Below are positions 1-8,651 of a stretch of 64,000 nucleotides of DNA, in pieces. Origin of the DNA: Geomonas sp. Red32 (GTDB lineage: Bacteria > Desulfobacterota > Desulfuromonadia > Geobacterales > Geobacteraceae); assembly GCF_023652955.1 (NCBI RefSeq), contig NZ_JAKLOY010000005.1, forward strand, positions 368,723 to 432,722. Direction: 5' to 3'. Both the position numbers and the translations under genes were made by a program. The stretch's first letter is position 1. Each line of letters starts with the position of its first letter. The notes beneath the pieces were generated by a model. That model saw only the letters and a list, made by a program, of their open reading frames with translations. It was not told where the DNA came from and ran no database searches.

Positions 1-375
1 TAACCGAGAAAAGGCGCAAAAGCGCATCCGGGTCCTTTTTCACGTCAAGCTTCCCCACCAAACCCGAGATCGCCATAGACCCAATCCTTCGGCAATGCCA
101 CTGTGTCAGCCAAAGACGCCCCCCGGAAGCAGTTCGCGAGGGGAACGTCGACTTCTAATGAATGACGGGAATGATAGTACCCTTTGCCAGGTTTCGTCAA
201 CAACGGCGAAAGAAAGCTGAGACAAGGGGAGGAAACACGGATCGGACAAGCAGACTTGGTCAATCAGGTGGTTGGTCAGGCCAGACACAACAGCGTGGAA
301 CGCGGATGACTCGGATTTTCGCGGATAAGGCGTCAAGGGGAACAGCTGAATGGGAAAAGGGGATAGCTCGAAGGG
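1..375. other. Non-coding left flank outside the integrated element
   Basis: I see no convincing gene here; the short open frames are on both strands and lack protein-like composition. Around 297-345 there is a fragment of the dispersed 'cgcggatgac...cggat' repeat that also occurs near 16.1-16.4 kb and 19.45-19.7 kb. This stretch lies on the far side of the att repeat at 427-449, so it should be the chromosome that originally followed the tRNA-Gly gene. Confidence 0.5.
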
Positions 376-425
376 AAGAATTCAAAACCCCGGGAGCCAT
401 TTGGCTACCGGGGTTTTGAATTCTT
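376..425 (-). terminator. Probable original tRNA-Gly terminator, now beyond the distal att site
   Basis: A perfect 18-bp stem (376-393 with 408-425) encloses a loop of about 14 bases. It ends one base from the 23-bp copy of the tRNA-Gly 3' end at 427-449. On the minus strand the order is tRNA 3' end, then this hairpin. That is where a tRNA terminator would sit before the element separated it from the intact tRNA at 9984-10058. The hairpin is seen directly; its former role is inferred. Confidence 0.6.
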
Positions 426-426
426 T

Positions 427-449
427 TGGAGCGGGAAACGGGATTCGAA
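427..449. repeat. Distal attachment site (copy of the tRNA-Gly 3' end)
   Basis: These 23 bases are identical to 9984-10006, which is the CCA end, acceptor 3' strand and part of the T arm of the intact tRNA-Gly. No D arm or anticodon arm follows, so this is not a tRNA gene. A tyrosine integrase lies directly beside the other copy. Together the two repeats bound an element of about 9.56 kb. Confidence 0.9.
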
Positions 450-754
450 GCCATCTCACCCCTTCCTTGAAGGAGTTTTTAGCAGATTCGCGACGGCTTG
501 CCAAGGAAGGTTTTTCACACACAAAACAACAGGTTATCTAACTTTTCTATCCGGCTACCAAGTTTATCTACCGTCATTTAAGATCGCTCAACTTCTTGAT
601 TAGGGGCAAACATTAGTGAGACACTTTTTTTAATCCACTATCGGCGTTGACGACGTCGACATTTTTTTCCCGACCGCTATTTAAATTCCCAGCCAAGGCT
701 CCGGCACCTTAGGGCTTGTCCCGTGCAGCACCTTGTTATGCCTCAGAGTCTTAC
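450..754. other. AT-rich non-coding stretch inside the element
   Basis: This lies between the att repeat and the 3' end of the STAND-like gene. It is clearly AT-richer than the chromosomal genes further right. I see no credible gene, tRNA or strong terminator in it. Confidence 0.4.
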
Positions 755-3607
755 TTAACCCTTTCTCGCAGCTGCGCGACGAATGAAGTTTTCAAAATCT
801 TCAAAAGTCATTTCTGCGGGTGTTGGAAGTCGCTTAAGCAAACTCTCATCCTTCTCCAAATAGCTCCATGCTGTTTGTACACCGTGCACGAAGGCCGCAA
901 TAGCTCGCTCAACATCCATATCTGGTGCTCCTTGATCGCGAGTCATATTGAAGTGGCCGTCTAAATAGCGTTTTGCCGTAGGGTCAAGATCGAGTTTCAA
1001 TCCTAAGACTCCAACAGCTTTTCGTGCGTCACGGAATTCTGGGACATAATGGTCGGCATAGAGCGATTCAAATGCGACGCCAAGACCCGCGAGGCAGAGC
1101 TTAGACCGGTTGTTACCTGGCGGAACTGAGAATCTCCAGTCTGAGAGAGCCGCTGCAGCCAACCAGACAGCTAGCGCAGCGTTTCCTGCATTTCCTTCGG
1201 CTGTTCCCCATTCGTAGTAGAAGTCACGTCCGCTTGTGGCACCATCGAACTTACGGAATAGATGTGAAGATTTTTCTGGGTCGCCTGTTTCACGGTAGAG
1301 ACTGGCCAAATTATTTAGAAGAAAGGTGTTTTGAGGCTCTTCACTTAGCTGTGCTTCTCCAATTGCAAGTGCTATCGATTCGCGGTTAGACTTTAAAAAA
1401 TGCAGTGGCAAGTCATATTCCCATTTCTTAAATTCTGGAATCTTAACTTTGGGGCGTGCTTTTATTGCTGCAACGCCAAGATTAATAAATATCTCTCCAG
1501 GGTCCACGCCGAAGTCACTTTCTAGAATCGTAATGGCCGTTTGGGCAATACTAGTATGCCTCGTAAAGACAAATTTACCAGCATGAGTCGCGGCTGCCTC
1601 CTTACCCAAAGGGACGAGGATTTTTCCAGATATTCTTTTAGTCGGGTCTCCGTAAATATACTGTGCAATCACAGGTTCTGAGAGAAATGATAGACCTTCT
1701 GCATGCATGCACGCGATTACGGCGAAGGCATCCAATAAGGTCCGATTATTTCCATTAACTACTTTGACTTCCATTAAACGCGAAAGCAAAAGTTTGACAT
1801 GGTCTTTAAGGCCATCTGCCAGGCGTATTTTAAGCATGGCACCTAGAAAGGCACCTTCACCACCACTTTGTTCATCTTCTGAAGCAGCCTGGAGTCTCCG
1901 CGCGGCCTCGTCCGGTTCGGTCCCATGCAGCGACTTGAGGCCAGCTTCACCATATGTGCTCCATAGGGAAATAATAGATTGCGCCTCATTCGGATATAGT
2001 TTCCCTAGTACAATTTCTCGAAATAGGCAGTGCTGCATCCATCCGACGCGCGTACCACCAGCGGAGAACCAGTCGCTTTTGCGAGCAGCGATGAGAAAAT
2101 GTATGTCGCTACGGTTTTGCGCTAACCAAGGGAGTATTTGACCCAAATTTTGTACCATTTGATCGCCGTCATCCGATACAACAACCCACGGTTTATCGGC
2201 TGGTAATTCACTGAGCGAGTCAATCAACAAGGGTGCCTGTTCCGCTGTGTGCCAAAGCAAGTTACATTGGCTGCCTTCAAAAAGTGCCAGTGCAGACTGA
2301 AGAAGCGCGGTGCTTTTCCCTTCACCCCCTCCACCGGTGAGAAGTGTCATTGATGGACGACCTGATTTAAGATTATTTAGGATAATTGCAATTGTGTCGC
2401 TAACAACATTTCGCTGAGGGATAGTGTGGAGAAAACCCTGGTGCCACATCGGAATTGCGCCATCGAAAAAGTGAAGAAGCGTTTCTTCTTGAATTTCCCG
2501 ACGGCTGCGTTCTTCTATAAAAATTTCATCGACGCGCACCCAACCATTTGGTAGGACGAATTGAGCATTTTTTTGAGGTGTACTAACAGTTTTATCAAAA
2601 TCGGGGGTATTAGGAAGCGGAAAGGACCACCAATTATCATCAATTCTATTGTCTTCATGTAGATCATCAGCAATACCCCATCGCCCCTCTTTGCACTTCC
2701 AGTAACGTGGGCGCAATTTAATTTTTGTCAAGCTAAAGTCAACCTCTGCCCAGAGTAATCCGTTCTCCCATTTTGTTTCATCAAGTTCGAGAACATTAAA
2801 TGCTGCGCCAGCCTGTATTTGCAGAAAACGTCCACCACCGGTTTCCATTGGTTGAGAACGATTTTCGTGAAGGTGTCCATGGAGATAGATTATCTTATGG
2901 TCTCCAAGAATATTTTGAACACGATTACGATGTTTTGAAGATAGCCAATCTAGTGGATGATGACCAAGTAGAATACGTAAGTCACAGTCTTTTATTGTAA
3001 GGAGGGTTGATTCTAACAAATCTATGCCAGGGCTTAATTGCTCTTTGTCTTTGTCATCCCTGGAAAGCCATGCCGTATTGACTCCAACAATTCCTATTGT
3101 TCTGCCTTTGAGTCTGAAAGGCTTTACCAACAGCGAACTTTGTTCGGAATCAAGCCAATTTTCAGGCCAGAGATCGGACAAAATGGTAAAATTCCCAAAT
3201 TCCTCGAATGCCCTAAGCTCATGGATACGGCGTTCTTCCAAGCCAGACTTATCTGCTCTAAAAAACTTCGAATCGGCTCTCAACCTATCTTCACGAGAAA
3301 CAGCTTTTACGTATTTTCGTTGAAGATCGTGATTACCAGGAATAGCAAAGATTTGGCCTTCCCAAGTACGACCTCCTAAAGCGACCTTCAAGGGGTTAAG
3401 AAATTCGTTAATAAAGTCAGCATACTCATTTTCAAGCCCGTTATTTGCAATATCACCAGTGATAAATATTAAATCAGGAATAAAACCATTGTCACACTGC
3501 TCTCGGACATGATCGTGAATGAAATTGTGGATTTTTCTTTCCTCATATCTGTCCTTGCCAACATGAAAATCGGAAAGGTGCAGCCAACGAATGGGGGTAG
3601 TAGGCAT
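755..3607 (-). CDS. Metallophosphatase / STAND-like NTPase / TPR protein (candidate defence effector)
   Basis: A 950-residue protein in three parts. Residues about 6-270 are a calcineurin-like metallophosphatase with all signature blocks: DFH (13-15), GD...N (51-55), GNHD (91-94), GHH (215-217) and GHLH (244-247). Residues about 400-600 hold a P-loop NTPase with Walker A GGGGEGKST (425-433) and a Walker B-like VVVSDDGD near 475-482. The C-terminal 250 residues are helical with TPR-like spacing (for example LASLYRETGD). An enzymatic N-terminus, central NTPase and repeat C-terminus is the plan of STAND sensors such as Avs proteins, where the repeats sense and the N-terminus is the effector. The start is set by AGGA seven bases before the ATG. 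The gene is alone, AT-rich and inside an integrated element. The domains are visible; the anti-phage role is inferred. Confidence 0.75.
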   Translation of the reverse strand: MPTTPIRWLHLSDFHVGKDRYEERKIHNFIHDHVREQCDNGFIPDLIFITGDIANNGLENEYADFINEFLNPLKVALGGRTWEGQIFAIPGNHDLQRKYVKAVSREDRLRADSKFFRADKSGLEERRIHELRAFEEFGNFTILSDLWPENWLDSEQSSLLVKPFRLKGRTIGIVGVNTAWLSRDDKDKEQLSPGIDLLESTLLTIKDCDLRILLGHHPLDWLSSKHRNRVQNILGDHKIIYLHGHLHENRSQPMETGGGRFLQIQAGAAFNVLELDETKWENGLLWAEVDFSLTKIKLRPRYWKCKEGRWGIADDLHEDNRIDDNWWSFPLPNTPDFDKTVSTPQKNAQFVLPNGWVRVDEIFIEERSRREIQEETLLHFFDGAIPMWHQGFLHTIPQRNVVSDTIAIILNNLKSGRPSMTLLTGGGGEGKSTALLQSALALFEGSQCNLLWHTAEQAPLLIDSLSELPADKPWVVVSDDGDQMVQNLGQILPWLAQNRSDIHFLIAARKSDWFSAGGTRVGWMQHCLFREIVLGKLYPNEAQSIISLWSTYGEAGLKSLHGTEPDEAARRLQAASEDEQSGGEGAFLGAMLKIRLADGLKDHVKLLLSRLMEVKVVNGNNRTLLDAFAVIACMHAEGLSFLSEPVIAQYIYGDPTKRISGKILVPLGKEAAATHAGKFVFTRHTSIAQTAITILESDFGVDPGEIFINLGVAAIKARPKVKIPEFKKWEYDLPLHFLKSNRESIALAIGEAQLSEEPQNTFLLNNLASLYRETGDPEKSSHLFRKFDGATSGRDFYYEWGTAEGNAGNAALAVWLAAAALSDWRFSVPPGNNRSKLCLAGLGVAFESLYADHYVPEFRDARKAVGVLGLKLDLDPTAKRYLDGHFNMTRDQGAPDMDVERAIAAFVHGVQTAWSYLEKDESLLKRLPTPAEMTFEDFENFIRRAAARKG

Positions 3608-4239
3608 GATTCATTCCTGAATTCTTCAAGTTATGTTTAATTGTCACAACTCAGATCAGACAGCTTATTACTCCGTGATATATTACAGACAACCACGGGG
3701 GGGGTAAATCGTCCGTCTCTCCAGGCTCGGGAAATCCTCTGGATTAATGTAATCCTATAAATCAAACATCGCACTGAATCAAGAAAATTCTATTTATCGT
3801 TCGGCCGGTGCTGTGGTGCCAATGGTGGCTCCGCCCCGGAACAATCCTGCTTAATCTGTTGCTTGAGCTCTCTTGCCTTCTTTTCGCTAAATCCGATGCC
3901 TGCCCTGGAGACATGATAGTGGTTGACCGGATAGTCGCACCCTGACTGGATGAGCAGTCCTCCGCCAGTCGGTGCCCCCCGTGACGCTACCATTGCCTCG
4001 GCGGGTGGTTTGGGTCGTATTCTTTGCGGTGAACTCGATTGAAAAGCAGCGGCGGAGATGCTAAAACCCACATCTCCGCCGCCTTTTTGCCTTGTGTGTG
4101 AAAAACGGGTATCTCGTCTTGCATTACGCCGTTCAAGCGACCGTTCCCGCGTTTCAACCGTTACTGCCGGTGGATTGCTCCAACCGTTGGAGAATTCAGA
4201 CCTACCGATAATGACCGCACAACACCGAACAACAACTTC
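3608..4239. other. Gene-poor stretch upstream of the STAND-like gene
   Basis: This holds the probable promoter region of the minus-strand gene ending at 755 and a strong symmetrical hairpin at 4049-4082. A short minus-strand frame of 67 codons (3790-3993) has no recognisable motif and I do not call it as a gene. Confidence 0.4.
4049..4090. terminator. Bidirectional intrinsic terminator
   Basis: A perfect 12-bp GC-rich stem (4049-4060 with 4071-4082) is followed by CTTTTTG on the plus strand. On the minus strand it is followed by a shorter T-rich run. No gene is recognised directly upstream on either strand, so it may terminate a non-coding RNA or be left over from lost genes. Confidence 0.6.
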
Positions 4240-5110
4240 ACCAGAACAGCAGCGTGTGGCTACCGTGCTTCGCCCAGACACCTTTTCAGTGCACGCGCTC
4301 TAGACTTCGCTTACCCCTCTCCGTATGCCATCCCTTGCGGGTACGGATCGAGTGCCCCATGCTCTTAACATGTATACTCAGGTCGAAAGAGTCGCATACT
4401 GCAAACTTCGCAAATATTGGGTTACTACCACGGCTCCGAGCCCTCCCGACCGTAGTCGAAAGGTTACTTCCCCGATTCGGACCCTCCCGGCACTGTCGTA
4501 CTGACCAGCCCGCCGAGCATAAGTTTTACCTTAACGAACGCGTTAATACAGCATGGTGACGGTGGCCTCTGTGCTGCTGAAGATGGTGGCTTGCGCCACT
4601 GATGAAACCGATATTCCGGTGTCATCAACTTTGGGATACGGAGTGTCACGGCTCTCCTTACTCATCATCTTTTCGTAGTTTTAAAATGAAGCTTCGCTTT
4701 CGCTCACCGTTTAACTGCTCTACCATGCCTGCCGGTCGCGGTTGCCCGTTTTTTCGTGCTGCTCTAATGCTGTGAGGCTTCGCAGATAGCCGATTCGCAA
4801 GGTGCCACCCTTGCAACTGCTAATCCTCTCAGCACCGCATATACCGGCATAGGTATTTTGCGTTTGGGCATAGCCCCTATCCCCGTCATGGGGTTACGTT
4901 CAGGTCCTATCCAGGCGCACCACTCCCGATCCGTCCGTAGACTCAACACATAGTCACATCCTGCGCAGAGGTTGGCGGCCTCCTTTGATGCGCAGGGTAG
5001 CTCCCATGAGCTGGTCTCCGAACCGGACATGCCTCTTTCGATAAGCTTCTCCGGCTCTCCCCCACTCCTTATCGCTCGCTTACTAACACAGTGCTGGCGA
5101 CACTGTTCCC
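4240..5110 (-). ncRNA. Group II intron-like RNA remnant without a reverse transcriptase
   Basis: Read on the minus strand, 5020-5057 resembles a group II domain V hairpin: GAGCCGG... closes with ...CCGGTTC, with a GAAA-containing apical region. Further 3' on the same strand are GTGCGCC near 4918 and structured stretches reminiscent of ribozyme scaffold sequence. No frame encodes reverse transcriptase motifs, and the order (domain V-like piece first) suggests rearranged or nested fragments. The family assignment is from recognition of short motifs; a covariance-model search would be decisive. Confidence 0.4.
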
Positions 5111-6395
5111 ATGGTGGCTAATCATGGTAAACGAACGCTTCGGATTGCTGCTGCGCGGCTGGTGTCCGCTTGCCGACTTTTGACATATACATATTGTCCT
5201 TGCGGACAATAAGGGAGGGTGTCAATCGTCTCGGCAACCACTACGGTCTTCTTTCTCCTTCTGGGTCTGTGCCCAAATTCTGTGCGGGTAGGCTCTGGGG
5301 CCAAATTCTATCGCGTGTTCATGCGGATGATGGTATCCGCATTCTGGCGAATGCGGAAGCGCAATGTTCGCTTTATACCCCACTCCGGTCATGCTTATGC
5401 ATGATGCGAACATTGCAAAGAAAAAACCTTTCATCGGGCAACCATCCCGGCACTCACGAAGTACCCGTTTGTCACCCTGTCGGTGCCGTGACCGGTGCCA
5501 ACGTGGTGACGTTTTGTTGCCCGAACGGGCACCAAAATGGTGCCCGTGTAGGTTGAACCGCTGTTTCAGTCAGAATTGAATGTCCCCATTTGGGTGCCAT
5601 TCCTCAGCCGAAATGTCGCCGACCGGCGACCTTTCGGCGACCGGGAAGGTGCCGTCTTCAACACCGTCAAGGTGACACGCCTTGATTTCAGTCGGTTACA
5701 AACCTTGAAGAAGGCATGAATGAAGGGGAAGCAGGTAAAAAGTTACTTTTAGGAGTCGCCGCAACATGAGTAGGCAACACCCCTTCATTTCGATTCTCCA
5801 TATAAAGAGGCCCATTCGGTGTACCTTGTGGTATAAATAATAAAAACTGATACTTACAAGACTTTTCCGTTTGACTCGGGCATTTTTTTGTTGTACATAA
5901 TCATCGTCGGATTTTCCCCGGCACCCCTGCAAGGGGTTTTATTCTCATCTCGTCGTTTTCGACGAGTCTGAACCGATTCGGTTTTTCTTTTGCAGTTTTT
6001 TATGGATTCGTCTGTCCGCTATCGGAAGACACTTGCTCTTTCCGGCGGACACATCGTGAAGCATCAAGGGCCGAAGTGCGCCTGAAACACTCCTAATCTG
6101 GTCATGCCGCCCGGCGTGGCCTTTTCCATTCCATTATCCTCCGATAGTCACCAATTCCATTAGTCCGCGCTTTGGGCTGGTTTTTATTGCCACCCGTCTT
6201 TGCCATTCATATCTTTATGCCGTCCCCATCTTGTCATTTAGCGATCAATCCCCACCATCATCTTTCCGCCAAATTTCCTGTCATCGAGACATCACTAGTC
6301 CACCGATAGCCGCATCAATGCGGCGCAAGGGTATCGGTTGTATTGCTGTACCGAAGCCCCTTGCAGGGAACTAATTCCCTTGGGAGGACTACCCC
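5111..6395. other. Hairpin-rich non-coding region; possible origin or regulatory region of the element
   Basis: About 1.3 kb without a credible gene. It contains a series of tight inverted repeats: 5336-5344/5349-5357 (9-bp arms), 5525-5534/5538-5547 (10-bp arms, three-base loop), 5615-5620/5625-5630, about 5668-5686, and about 6012-6050. It precedes a gene for a small basic ribbon-helix-helix-like protein. Clustered hairpins beside a small DNA-binding protein gene fit a replication or transfer origin, or the leader of the downstream operon. No nickase is recognised, so the function remains open. Confidence 0.35.
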
Positions 6396-6620
6396 ATGTC
6401 GAAACTGAAACCGCGCGAGAAGAAGCGCATTCGCATCACCATTGATATCCCGTCCGACGTTGCTGTAAAGCTGGACAGCCTCAAGGCAAGGGCCGCCCGA
6501 CTTGGGTTTGCCGTTTCCCTTAGCGGCGACCTAGTGAACAGCATCCGACAGCACTTAAAGGGTCTCGATGCTGAGTTGAAGGCACTGGAGAAGAAGACTT
6601 GCGAAAAAGGGGGTAACTAA
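6396..6620 (+). CDS. Small basic ribbon-helix-helix-like protein
   Basis: A 74-residue lysine-rich protein. The N-terminal strand-like segment (about residues 11-18) followed by helices fits the ribbon-helix-helix fold of small repressors and mobilisation accessory proteins, but the match is by pattern only. GGGAGGA lies just upstream of the ATG. The stop overlaps the next start as TAATG, so this and the next gene are translationally coupled. It is the first gene of a five-gene plus-strand run ending in the integrase. Confidence 0.6.
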   Translation: MSKLKPREKKRIRITIDIPSDVAVKLDSLKARAARLGFAVSLSGDLVNSIRQHLKGLDAELKALEKKTCEKGGN

Positions 6621-7687
6621 TGGGAACGCTGATCCCCCTTAATTGCACCGGTATTGCCGGGAATGCTGCCTATATGCAGGTACGGCACAAGCAGGCGGAG
6701 TTGGCCCGAATCAGCACCTTCCGCACCGGCGAATTGATTTGGTTTGCCGACCGCCCACAAACCAAGACGGTCGCCGTCCAGTGTACCGACCCGTTCTTTC
6801 ACAAAAGCCGCGATATGGAAATCTACGGCGACGCGCTGATAATGAACCAGTGCCGTCTGGCTCTTGCCCCTGTGTTGGAGCGGCAGCACGGCTCCTTGCA
6901 CCTCTGCGAGGACATCAGCCACGCTCTGTCCTGGTTCCGGGCCAATATCGCCGGACATATCCGCAACTACTATGTCAGGGTTGACGAGTACCCCCGTGAA
7001 CCGGACGACACCCGCATGCGGGAGAATCTGCGCCACATGGGAGCCAGTGACGAAGCTTTCACGGACAAGCTGGAATTGTACCTGAGAAGCTACTACACCC
7101 GCACCTCCGTGACCGGCAAACTTGCCGCCTGCCTGTTCGATCCGGTCATGCTCTTTGGTGAGTACAAGAAGGAGGACTTGCGGGTCGGCAACCGAGTATA
7201 CCGGCTTTCCCGTACACCCAGGCGGGGGTACAAGGATATCCGCAAGGAATGGATACCGGTCGGGAACTACCTTGTGCACTGCTACGATGGGCCTGAACCC
7301 CGGCATCTGCAAATCATGATTGACGAGCCGCACCTTGCCACAATGCGGTTCAGGGTCCGCCGTATCCTTAACAGCTTCCGCAGGGCGGATGAAAAGTTCA
7401 ACGCCTTGCGGCGGTTGGTGGGGAAGTTTGCCGAAAGCACGAAATACGCCCGCACCGGATTCGACCAGGCCGTTGAGTTTGGCCGCTACCTTCAGGAACT
7501 GGCCGGCGAAAAGTTGCCCCAGGTCGAGGGGGGGGAACTGCTGAAAACGAACGTACTCTATCAGTTCGCCCAGAAACAGCAGTACCGTATGGCATTCCGC
7601 CACAAGTTCAACTTCTTCTACGATCCCGGCAAATACGACCTGTCACAGTTCAAGGCGTTCTTCTCACCGTACCGCGAGGAGGGGTAG
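6620..7687 (+). CDS. Unrecognised 355-residue protein of the element's core module
   Basis: I do not recognise this protein. It is soluble, with no signal peptide or membrane segment, is rich in Arg and Tyr, and contains several basic helical stretches (about residues 205-220 and 255-280), suggesting nucleic-acid contact. I find no HUH endonuclease, primase or relaxase motif. Its start overlaps the stop of the small basic gene, and the next gene begins two bases after its stop, so it is the centre of a tight operon. In a tRNA-integrated element this slot is often taken by a replication initiator, which is only an inference here. Confidence 0.7.
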   Translation: MGTLIPLNCTGIAGNAAYMQVRHKQAELARISTFRTGELIWFADRPQTKTVAVQCTDPFFHKSRDMEIYGDALIMNQCRLALAPVLERQHGSLHLCEDISHALSWFRANIAGHIRNYYVRVDEYPREPDDTRMRENLRHMGASDEAFTDKLELYLRSYYTRTSVTGKLAACLFDPVMLFGEYKKEDLRVGNRVYRLSRTPRRGYKDIRKEWIPVGNYLVHCYDGPEPRHLQIMIDEPHLATMRFRVRRILNSFRRADEKFNALRRLVGKFAESTKYARTGFDQAVEFGRYLQELAGEKLPQVEGGELLKTNVLYQFAQKQQYRMAFRHKFNFFYDPGKYDLSQFKAFFSPYREEG

Positions 7688-7689
7688 CC

Positions 7690-8145
7690 ATGGGAACCTT
7701 GCATAGGAAAGACATAATCAAGGATGACTTGACCCTGCTGGCCCGCTTCTCCCATGCCCTGACGGTGGTTGCCATCTTTGGCCGGACACCGGTTTACGAG
7801 GTCGGGGAAATCACGTTGTGGCTGCCGGTCTGGAAACTGGCGGAAGACGGCTCATGGCAGCTTGATAAGTACAAGACCCGTTTAGTGCCCGCCATCGGCA
7901 TCACCAAGAACGGCATGCGGCTGGTCAGCCGGTATCTGCAGGTGAAAAAGTCGGAGCTAATAAGGGTGTTGTTCAAGTTGTCGGTTATCAGTGTCGCCGC
8001 CGGTTGCCACTCGAACCACAAGCCGGAGTTTCGCCAGAACTTCCGGGGAGAGTCCATCGACAGTTACGGTTTCGAGCCCCCCGAACTGATCCGGCACGGT
8101 TACCTTTTCGAGAAACGCCGGGCAACGCTCGGCGGGTTCCGGTAG
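7690..8145 (+). CDS. Unrecognised 151-residue protein of the element's core module
   Basis: No family recognised. The protein is a mixed alpha/beta sequence with a basic C-terminus and a hydrophobic segment around residues 95-108 that is too short and polar-flanked for a clear membrane helix. It starts with the same MGTL residues as the preceding protein, two bases after that gene's stop. The next start is eight bases downstream of its own stop, so co-translation of the module is likely. Confidence 0.65.
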   Translation: MGTLHRKDIIKDDLTLLARFSHALTVVAIFGRTPVYEVGEITLWLPVWKLAEDGSWQLDKYKTRLVPAIGITKNGMRLVSRYLQVKKSELIRVLFKLSVISVAAGCHSNHKPEFRQNFRGESIDSYGFEPPELIRHGYLFEKRRATLGGFR

Positions 8146-8153
8146 GGGGTGCT

Positions 8154-8525
8154 ATGGGCTCTCACTCCTTTGAAGAGATCGTTCAAGGTCTCGGCGACGA
8201 GCGACTGATTCTCAGCCGCTCCACCGTCCACCTTGAGACGGTAACACTTGAGATTATCACGCTTGAGCAATTCGCGGAGCGGATGCAGGTAGGGGAGACC
8301 ACAGTATGGAAGTGGATCAGGTCGGGCAGGTTGCAGCCCGGCAGGCATTATATCCAGATCGAGCGGGTTATTCGCTTCCATTGGTGCCGCAGGCTCCTTG
8401 AAAGGCTCCACGAAGATTGCAGCCCGAATGATAGCGGCGATTCCGCTGCCCCCACCACCTCTGAAGAAGCCCCGCAGGAAAGGCGCAAAAACCGGTACGG
8501 CAAGCGCATAAATTTCGACCAGTAA
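8154..8525 (+). CDS. Excisionase-like helix-turn-helix protein
   Basis: A 123-residue protein with a MerR/AlpA-type helix-turn-helix at about residues 35-75. The pattern is LEQFAERMQVGETTVWKWI, then a basic wing SGRLQPG, as in excisionases and AlpA-like regulators. The C-terminal 35 residues are polar and probably disordered. The ATG at 8154 follows GGTAGGGGGT; an open frame extends further upstream but overlaps the preceding gene. Its place just before the integrase suits a recombination directionality factor or a regulator of integrase expression. Confidence 0.65.
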   Translation: MGSHSFEEIVQGLGDERLILSRSTVHLETVTLEIITLEQFAERMQVGETTVWKWIRSGRLQPGRHYIQIERVIRFHWCRRLLERLHEDCSPNDSGDSAAPTTSEEAPQERRKNRYGKRINFDQ

Positions 8526-8532
8526 ATAAGCC

Positions 8533-8569
8533 GGATAAAGGCATTGCCGCTGTCGCAATGCCTTTATCC
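8533..8569 (+). terminator. Inverted repeat after the HTH gene
   Basis: A perfect 14-bp stem (8533-8546 with 8556-8569) lies eight bases after the stop of the HTH gene and 80 bases before the integrase. No strong U-tract follows, so it may be an attenuating hairpin, a transcript-stabilising structure or a protein-binding site rather than a full terminator. Confidence 0.55.
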
Positions 8570-8651
8570 ACCTGCAGTTAGCCAATCTATGATATACTGC
8601 CGCCCGTCCGTAGCCGGATAGAAAGGGGGTAGCCACATGGAGAGAGCCTAA

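Noticed and set aside
427..449. A second tRNA-Gly gene
   Set aside because: Only the 3' end is present, with no D arm or anticodon arm; it is an att site.
3790..4281. 163-codon minus-strand open frame
   Set aside because: No motif, mixed composition, and it runs across the bidirectional terminator at 4049-4082.
5696..5932. 78-codon minus-strand open frame
   Set aside because: Lies in hairpin-rich non-coding DNA, has no ribosome site and no protein-like pattern.
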